A stretch of DNA of 64,000 nt. It comes from a virus. This document shows, piece by piece, positions 1-7,100 of the stretch. The notes under the pieces are model-generated. The model searched no databases, was not told the origin of the DNA, and saw only the letters and a list, made by a program, of their open reading frames with translations. How positions within the stretch are numbered: the first letter of the stretch is position 1; each line of letters opens with the position of its first letter. The position numbers and the translations under genes are program-made. The stretch covers positions 1 through 64,000 of the IMG/VR virus record IMGVR_UViG_3300000176_000008; one strand, 5' to 3'.

Positions 1-1449
1 AGCAACACCAACACCGCCGGCAACTGTTAATGCGCCGCCGTTGGCAGCACCAGCACCTGCTGTTCCTGATACAGATACATTAGTAGCAGTTAATACAGTA
101 CCATTAAATGTTAGACCAGCGTTAAAGCCAGTAGCACCTGCGGCTGTTTGATAAGGAATTTGATTAGCAACACCGCCTACAATATTATTAGCCTGCGATG
201 CATAACCAACATTTAATGTAGAAGTTGTAACAAACGATGCAGTAGTTGCACCCATTTGTAGGATAGAACCTTGAGTACCTGCACCGATAAATGCAGTTTG
301 ACCAGCAGCGGTTTGATATGGAATACTACCGGTTGCTCCGCCTGCTAAATTAGTAGCAGTCCCAGCAAATGAAGCAGTATTAGCATATGCTGCAGTACCG
401 CTCATATTACCACTGAAGCTACCGCTGAAGTTTGTAGCAGTGATTGTACCACCAACAAATAATCCGCCACTGATACCAACACCACCGGCAATGGTCAACG
501 CACCGGTTGTTGTAGATACTGTGCTAGCAGTAGAACTTACTTTAATCCCACCGCTTGATACCCAGTTTGCACTACCATCATAGGTTAAACTGATGTATTG
601 GCTGCTTGTAGATTGACCAATGATCAATCCGGCACCTTGTGCTAGAGCAGCGCTGGTAGAGCCAGTGCTCAAAACAATTGCTTGATCACCAGTAGCGATA
701 CTAGACTTGTTGACAATGGTCTGTGAACCGTCTACATATAAGTCGCCAGTAATATATAAACTACCACCAACACCTAAATTGGAGTCGAAGAAAGAAGCAC
801 CCTTGACCCCTAAACCGCCGGAAGTAACAACTAGACTTTGACCACTAGCAGTTGTTTGACTGCCTGTACCGCTAGTTGCTTGAACATTTGTAGCATATTG
901 AGGAGCACTTGCACCTGCAACTAATAAACTGCCAGCAGTTCCACTTAGCGATAAAAATGTTGTTACATTGGCAGCACTTTGATAATGGATACTACCTGCA
1001 GCTCCGCCGGAAATGTTATTTGCTAGGCAAGCTGAACCAACTTGGATACTAGAAGTATTAACATATAACGGAGCACTTGTTCCTTGACTAACTAAAATTT
1101 GACCAAGTGTACCGGGGCCTGTAAAACTAGTTACTCCGGGAGCAGTTTGATAAACTAATTGGCCTGCGGTACCGCCAGCAATATTTGTAGCTGTAGATGA
1201 TGCATTGGCCAGCGTACCGTAAATCATGCCGCCTACATACAAGTTCTGTCCAACCCCAACTCCACCAATAACCTGTAATGCACCACTTGTAGTCGAAGTT
1301 GCATTAATGTTACCGTATACATTTAATGTATTGGTAGAAGTTACTTGCCCTGCAAGTCGTGTCCACGAGTTGCTCGATGAACTATATTGATAGGTAATAT
1401 TGTTTATTACCGCTGTTTGGCCGTTTGTTGGTGATGTTGGAAAAGACAT
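1..1449 (-). CDS. Fibre-like virion protein, C terminus beyond left edge
   Basis: The reading frame opens at an ATG at 1447-1449 and runs 483 codons to the window edge with no stop that I could find, so the C terminus is missing. The N terminus (MSFPTSPTNGQTAVINN) has the P-x-x-P-T-x-G-Q opening also seen in the fibre genes at 1508-4105 and 16376-18256. The body carries several copies of the shared cassette, for example STVSTTTGALTIAGG and NATSTTSGALQVIGG, plus repeated units of the type A-G-G-x-x-G-x-I-x-Y-Q-T-A-A-G-x-T. Such Gly/Ser/Thr-rich repeats fit an elongated beta-structured tail fibre or virion surface protein. It is the last visible gene of the minus-strand fibre block, with its own candidate late promoter at 1483-1490. 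No catalytic motif was seen. Function is inferred from composition and neighbours. Confidence 0.75.
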   Translation of the reverse strand, partial: MSFPTSPTNGQTAVINNITYQYSSSSNSWTRLAGQVTSTNTLNVYGNINATSTTSGALQVIGGVGVGQNLYVGGMIYGTLANASSTATNIAGGTAGQLVYQTAPGVTSFTGPGTLGQILVSQGTSAPLYVNTSSIQVGSACLANNISGGAAGSIHYQSAANVTTFLSLSGTAGSLLVAGASAPQYATNVQATSGTGSQTTASGQSLVVTSGGLGVKGASFFDSNLGVGGSLYITGDLYVDGSQTIVNKSSIATGDQAIVLSTGSTSAALAQGAGLIIGQSTSSQYISLTYDGSANWVSSGGIKVSSTASTVSTTTGALTIAGGVGISGGLFVGGTITATNFSGSFSGNMSGTAAYANTASFAGTATNLAGGATGSIPYQTAAGQTAFIGAGTQGSILQMGATTASFVTTSTLNVGYASQANNIVGGVANQIPYQTAAGATGFNAGLTFNGTVLTATNVSVSGTAGAGAANGGALTVAGGVGVA

Positions 1450-1482
1450 AGTTTAGTATCCCGGTTAGTCAATGTTATATGT

Positions 1483-1490
1483 TATTTATT
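1483..1490 (-). promoter_or_regulatory. Candidate late promoter (AATAAATA)
   Basis: On the minus strand the box AATAAATA sits in GAATAAATAACAT, 33 bases upstream of the ATG at 1449. The same GAATAAATAAC string recurs at 37414-37424 ahead of the tape-measure-like gene. It matches the NATAAATA late promoter of T4-like phages, read by the gp55 sigma factor encoded at 45270-46184. Confidence 0.55.
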
Positions 1491-1507
1491 CAAATTGTTA
1501 AATGCTT

Positions 1508-4105
1508 TTAGGGCACTACTGTGGTTTTTACTACAGGTCCCGTAATGTCAATCCAAAATGAATTAACGCCGTCGTTGGTATATCTATAGATAGCATCATT
1601 ATTAGTGTTATACCAAATATCACCAACTACTGGTACAGGACTAGTCGGTGCGGTAGAACTGCTAGTAGTTCTAACGCCGCCTGCTACAATAGATGCTGCA
1701 GTAATTGCACCACCTACATTTAAATTTCCGCCGATGCCGGCACCACCGTTAACAATTAATGCCCCAGTAGTTGTACTGACGCTGTCAGTTGTTGTAGTAA
1801 TATGAGCACTACCATTGGCAACTTTTAAAGAAACAGCGTTAGGAACTGTTAGAGAAATATTTGCTGTGCCTACTGAACCAACACCAGTACCGTTAGGTGT
1901 TGCAGATAATAAGAATCTAGTAGCACTCAATACAGCAATTACATAATAAGTAGTATTTGCAGTTAACCCGAGCCCGCTCGATGCAGGTGTAACTGCTTCA
2001 CCGCCTATAAAGTTAGTAGTAGAGTTACTTTGGAAACTAACTCCATTGTAGCCAATGATCGATAACCCAGAAGAATTTCCCAGTACAGTGACTGCGCCAC
2101 CTACTTGTAGATTATTAGTTACACCTGCACTATTAATTACAGCAGTGCCACCGATATTGACACATCCACCAATACCCACGCCACCTGTGACTATGACAGC
2201 ACCTGTAGTGGTACTTGTACTTGTAGCGGTACTATTAAAGTTTGCTACATTTTCCACTCGCAATCCAGGAGCATAACCTGCTGTACTTGGAATATTTCCG
2301 GTACCTACAGTCCCTACACCAACACCGTTAGTAGTTGTTGATAGAACAAATTTAGTAGGACCAAGCACACCGGTAACATAATAAGTGATGCCCAATGATA
2401 ACCCTAGTCCAGAAGATTGGGGAATTAATCCCTCGCCACCTACAAATCCAGTGACTTCTTTACTTTGGAAACAAACACCGTTATAACTAATAATAGTAAC
2501 AACGACACTACCACCACTGATTACCAATGTTCCACCGACTTCTACATTGTCAACTACACTAATACTATTAGCAGTTAATAGATTACTAACAGTAATAGCA
2601 TCGGTAGTTGTAGAACCACCGTCAGTAACACTTTGTAATGTAGGAGTAGATACCACTGAAGAGATATTTGCTACACCGTTGATCACGGTAGCTGTTGTAC
2701 CTGTGGTAAAATTCAGTGTAGTTGCATTGCCGATTACAGTACCGTTGACTTCAATTGTGGTACTAGTTGATAGCTTAGAACCACCGATGCATAAAGAACT
2801 AGCAACAATACCACCTGCTACCTGCAGTGCATTGGTTGCTGTGCTGGTAATAACAGTGGTTGTGGAATAAATGTAGGTACCGCTGGTAGCAATGGACAAC
2901 ATTTTAGTAATGTTGCTAGTAGTTGTACCTGTGGGTGTAATCCATAACTCTGCACGAGTACCTTGAGCAGTGCCTAATTGGTGCTCGTCGGCAACAAAAT
3001 CCATTCTAGCATTACTGATTGGAGTCCAACCTGCAGTATTGTAACTTGTACCGCCGAATCTAGCAATGATATCGTTGTTGTTTAGTTCAGTTGGACTTGC
3101 AGTAGTGCCATTATAGTGGCGGCCGATGTAGGCAGCATAGTTGCCCGTGCCCTGTCCATCATTGTATACACGGCTCGGTGCTTCGACCTGACCAGTTAAC
3201 TGCAACATTACACCTAGATTTTGTGGTGCTTGACGACTATTATCTGCATTGCCGGAAATATTAACAACACCTGTGTAAGTAGACACAGCAGAGGCCACGC
3301 TTAAATAGCCGGTGATGCTGGTTGCAGCACCGACCATTAATGTATCAGCAACAAATAAATTCTGTCCAATACCAACACCGCCTAGTACCTGTAGGTCGCC
3401 TGTAGTGGTATTGCCAGTGTTAGGATGTCCGCTGCTTAATATTAATTGACCGGTTTGAAATGTACCGTAGGTAGCAGTACTAAAATTGTCAGTGGCAGTA
3501 TTGCTAGCACCTGTTCCGTACCATGTTAATCGTTGAGTACCGTCGGCTAATACTAGAGCAGCATTTTCGTCAGCTGATTTAGCACGATTATAGTAGTGGA
3601 AGCGGAATCCAATATCATTACCATCGTCTAATGTCCAATGATCGCCAACACCGCCCGGAGGAGTATGTAGTTCTAACAGTGCGGAGGTATAGTAGGTGTT
3701 GGTGCTGGCAACAAAGGTAGCGGTATTTTGGAATACAACGTTGCCGCCGAATAGTGTAGTTCCGCCCACATACAGAGTTTTAGTAATGTAGGCGCCGCCC
3801 TGTGTGTACAAACTATTGCTCGCACCTGTGCCAGTGCTGGCAGCACCGCTGGTAATGTTTAGATTACCAGAAAGATATTCGTTACCTGCAACATATAAGT
3901 CACTGCCAACACCTGCGCCACCTTCGACAACCAGCGCACCTGTAGTAGGGCTTGTAGCATTGGTTGGGCTAGTTACAGTTAAGTTTGTAGTAGCAGTAAC
4001 ATAGGCTGCAACACGCAACCAACGATTGTTGGTTGTGTTATACTGGTACTGTATGCCGTCTACTACAGCAATTTGACCGGTTGTTGGATTCTGTGGAAAT
4101 GCCAT
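1508..4105 (-). CDS. Tail fibre-like virion protein (865 aa)
   Basis: The N terminus MAFPQNPTTGQIAVVDG shares the P-x-x-P-T-x-G-Q-x-x-V module of the gene at 1-1449. At least five copies of the GGxGIGxxLxVGG cassette follow, for example STSTTTGAVIVTGGVGIGG. The C terminus carries a V-G-D-I-W-Y-N-T...Y-R-Y-T-N-D-G...W-I-D-I-T-G module that recurs in the genes at 4116-10037 and 18266-21085. Around residues 530-760 a module of about 145 residues is duplicated (one copy has YNGVCFQSKEVTGFVGGEG, the other YNGVSFQSNSTTNFIGGEA). The protein is almost entirely G, S, T, V, A and N, as expected of a beta-rich fibre. It lies 10 bases downstream of the 1973-aa fibre gene, so the two are probably cotranscribed. 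A role as tail fibre or adhesin is inferred; no receptor-binding domain was recognised. Confidence 0.78.
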   Translation of the reverse strand: MAFPQNPTTGQIAVVDGIQYQYNTTNNRWLRVAAYVTATTNLTVTSPTNATSPTTGALVVEGGAGVGSDLYVAGNEYLSGNLNITSGAASTGTGASNSLYTQGGAYITKTLYVGGTTLFGGNVVFQNTATFVASTNTYYTSALLELHTPPGGVGDHWTLDDGNDIGFRFHYYNRAKSADENAALVLADGTQRLTWYGTGASNTATDNFSTATYGTFQTGQLILSSGHPNTGNTTTGDLQVLGGVGIGQNLFVADTLMVGAATSITGYLSVASAVSTYTGVVNISGNADNSRQAPQNLGVMLQLTGQVEAPSRVYNDGQGTGNYAAYIGRHYNGTTASPTELNNNDIIARFGGTSYNTAGWTPISNARMDFVADEHQLGTAQGTRAELWITPTGTTTSNITKMLSIATSGTYIYSTTTVITSTATNALQVAGGIVASSLCIGGSKLSTSTTIEVNGTVIGNATTLNFTTGTTATVINGVANISSVVSTPTLQSVTDGGSTTTDAITVSNLLTANSISVVDNVEVGGTLVISGGSVVVTIISYNGVCFQSKEVTGFVGGEGLIPQSSGLGLSLGITYYVTGVLGPTKFVLSTTTNGVGVGTVGTGNIPSTAGYAPGLRVENVANFNSTATSTSTTTGAVIVTGGVGIGGCVNIGGTAVINSAGVTNNLQVGGAVTVLGNSSGLSIIGYNGVSFQSNSTTNFIGGEAVTPASSGLGLTANTTYYVIAVLSATRFLLSATPNGTGVGSVGTANISLTVPNAVSLKVANGSAHITTTTDSVSTTTGALIVNGGAGIGGNLNVGGAITAASIVAGGVRTTSSSTAPTSPVPVVGDIWYNTNNDAIYRYTNDGVNSFWIDITGPVVKTTVVP
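1845..2500 (-). repeat. Duplicated ~145-aa module within fibre gene
   Basis: Two diverged copies are read from the minus strand, one near 2285-2500 and one near 1845-2065. Both encode Y-N-G-V-x-F-Q-S...G-G-E...S-S-G-L-G-L...T-Y-Y-V...R/K-F-x-L-S...N-G-x-G-V-G-x-V-G-T-x-N-I. The copies are separated by one GGVGIGGCVNIGG cassette, so the duplicated unit is module plus cassette. Confidence 0.75.
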
Positions 4106-4115
4106 CTATGTTCTC

Positions 4116-7100
4116 TTATTGATATGTTACTGATACAAATACATTTGCTAGGTTGCTGTCTATGCAGAAGTATTCTAAATAAACTGTTTGACTCTTAAGG
4201 TTAGGAGTCGACTGTGCTCCACCTAGTGTACTATTACCTGTATTAGTTCCAAAATTTACTTTAATATTACTGCTAGTTGTTATATTTACTATAACTCTAA
4301 CAATGGCTCCCGGAGTGTAATTGGCAAATGCCACTGTTAGAGCTTGTTGCTGGCCTGATACATATACCACTTGATCAGTGGAGAAGTCTATAGTCAATGT
4401 AGCAGGATTGGCCACAGTTCTCACCGCACGAATCATTGTGCTGCTGATGGTCACTGCACCAGTAGATGTATTGATAGTTGTGCCAGTGCCGGCTACGATA
4501 CTGGTCACAGCATTAGCAGAATTAAAGGCCCGCTGTTGAACACTGCCATCACCGAAGGTCAATGTTTTGCTGCTGGCCAGTACCATATTGCGATTTACTA
4601 TAAAGTTAGCAGTGTCGCCGGTATAGCCCAATTGAATAGCAATATTACTGGAAGTTGATTCAATGGTATTGTCAACAAACTTCAACTGGCCGACTTGTAG
4701 TTGGTTAGCACCCTGTACCTGTAGAACACCGTTGGCAACAGTTAAGCCAGCATTTTGATGTGTAACACTGTCTTGAATGTATAGCGTGCCAGTACCGACA
4801 TAGATAGCACTCCAACGATGTGTGGCATCACCTAGTGTATAGGTAACATCAGTGGTTGGAATTAAGTTAGCACCTATGGTAGTAGCAGTCATTCCCACGG
4901 TGCTGGCATTGGACACTGCGGCGCCGGTAATGTCTAACCAGAATGTGCTAGAACTATCATAGGTAAAACGGTTGACTGTGTCAGTAACTGTATCATACCA
5001 AATGTCGCCCACTGTGGGATTGGCGGGCGCTGTACTGGTTGTAGTTGAACGAACGCCACCGCCAGTAATTGTACCACCTACACTTAAATTACCACCAACA
5101 GTAACTCCGCCAGCAACATTTAATGCATTGCTAGCGGTATTAAGAATACTAATTGTGTTGGTTGTGCTATTGCCGCTGCCTGTGACCGACTGCAAATTAT
5201 TCAATGCAGTATCTACAGTAACAGTTACAACACCTGCGCTATAAGAAGCGTTAGTACCTGTGGCAAAATTAATTGTATTAGCAGCGCCAATAGTTGCACC
5301 ATTATACTCAACTGACAGTGCTGTTGCAGTACTTACAGCATAGCCATTGGATATTAATTGTGTAGCAACCAGTGTGCCGCCAACATACAAACTGCCACTG
5401 ATGCCTACACCACCTGCAACGGTTAGCGCACCGTTGTTGACATTGGTTGCACTAGAAGTATTGGCAATATTGATAGCATTGGTAGTACTTGCACCGCGAC
5501 CTGTTACAGTTTGTAGTGTGCTGGTATTATTAATTACTGTGTTACCGGTAGCAGTGGTAACAGCGATATCAGTACCACCGGTGATAGAGTCAATACCAAT
5601 GTTGGTAATTATAACTGTGCCAGTAGTACCGGGAGTGACACTAATACCAGTACCGCCTACGATGTTAGTAATGGTACTAACAGCAAATCCATTTTGAAAA
5701 ATAACTGTGGCAGATACAGTATTAGCATATAGTGTCTGTACAATTTCAACATTAGTAGCAGTAACATTACTGGCACTAACATTGCCAGCACTAACTGTGC
5801 CTGTGGTTGCAACATTACCTGCAGTAACGGTACCGGTTGAATTTACATTACCAGAATTAATAGTTCCTGCACTGACAGTACCAGTCGATACTAAATTACC
5901 AGTAGTAACTGTATTTGCACTGACAGTACCAGTTGATACTAAATTACCAGTAGTAACTGTATTTGCACTAACAGTACCAGTTGAATTAACATTGCCTGTA
6001 TTAATATTAGTTGATGTAACAGTGTTAGCACTGACAGTACCAGTAGTTGAAACATTGCCTGCAGTAACGGTGCCAGTTGAATTTACATTACCAGCAGTAA
6101 CTGTACCGGTAGAAGTAACATTACCAGCATTGACATTACCCGCAGTAACGGTGCCAGTTGAATTTACATTACCTGTGTTAACATTAGTAGATGTAAGTGT
6201 ATTAGCACTGACTGTGCCAGAGGACGAAATATTTGTAGTATTAAGGTTGGTAGATGTAACAGTATTAGCACTAACAGTACCTGTCGAACTAACATTGCCG
6301 CCAACATTTAAACAACCAGTAATACCAGTACCGCCGTGAACAACCACAGCACCTGTGCAAGGGCTTGAGCTACCTGCACCACCAACAACATTTAAATTAT
6401 TAGAAGTGTTTGGATTGGTATTAACAAACGGTGTTGAATAAAGCGTAAACGCCTGACTTTGGCTCTGAGGAACTTGGTCTGTAACTGTAATAACATAAGT
6501 TGCTGTGGCTGCAGATACCGAAGCTGATCCACTAATTGCACCACTTGAAGTATTAAAGGTTAAGCCAGAAGGAATTGAGCTAGGATATATTGCATAAGTA
6601 TAGCCAGGAACACCGCCAGCACCTACTACAGGAGTAGAACTAGCTGCTACATTAACATTGAATGTTACTGCAGGTACCTGTAGTACTGCTTGCAGTGCCG
6701 GTGGTGGATCAGGATTAACAATTAAATTAAAATTAGCTGATACACTTTGTCCGTCCTGGTCAGCAACAGTAACTGTATAGGATGTTGTCGATAGTGTCTG
6801 CGCCGGTGTACCTGTAATCTGTCCAGTACCGTTGTTAAAAGTTAATCCAAAGTATTGAGAGAAGCTAGGACTAATAGTGTAACTTAATGTGCCATATCCG
6901 CCCTGACCTTGAACAGGAGTGAATGGTGTTATTGCAGAATATTGTACTTCAACAATAGATGGATAGTTGAGTTTGTAGGTCAATGCTACAGGCTTCACTA
7001 TTAGATTAAAACTACCGCTGGTAGTTTGTGAAATACTATCAGTAACCGTTACCGTATATGGTGTGTTATTAGACAGAGCATTTGGTGTTCCTGAAAGTTG

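Noticed and set aside
5869-5964. Possible CRISPR-like array because of regular repeats
   Set aside because: Repeats are contiguous, coding and in frame; there are no unique spacers and no cas genes.
5707-6339. A 210-codon plus-strand frame opposite the S-T-G-T-V repeats of the 1973-aa fibre
   Set aside because: It is an antisense shadow of repeat codons (Val/Thr/Leu/Pro only), has no SD, and parallel shadows occur opposite every fibre gene.
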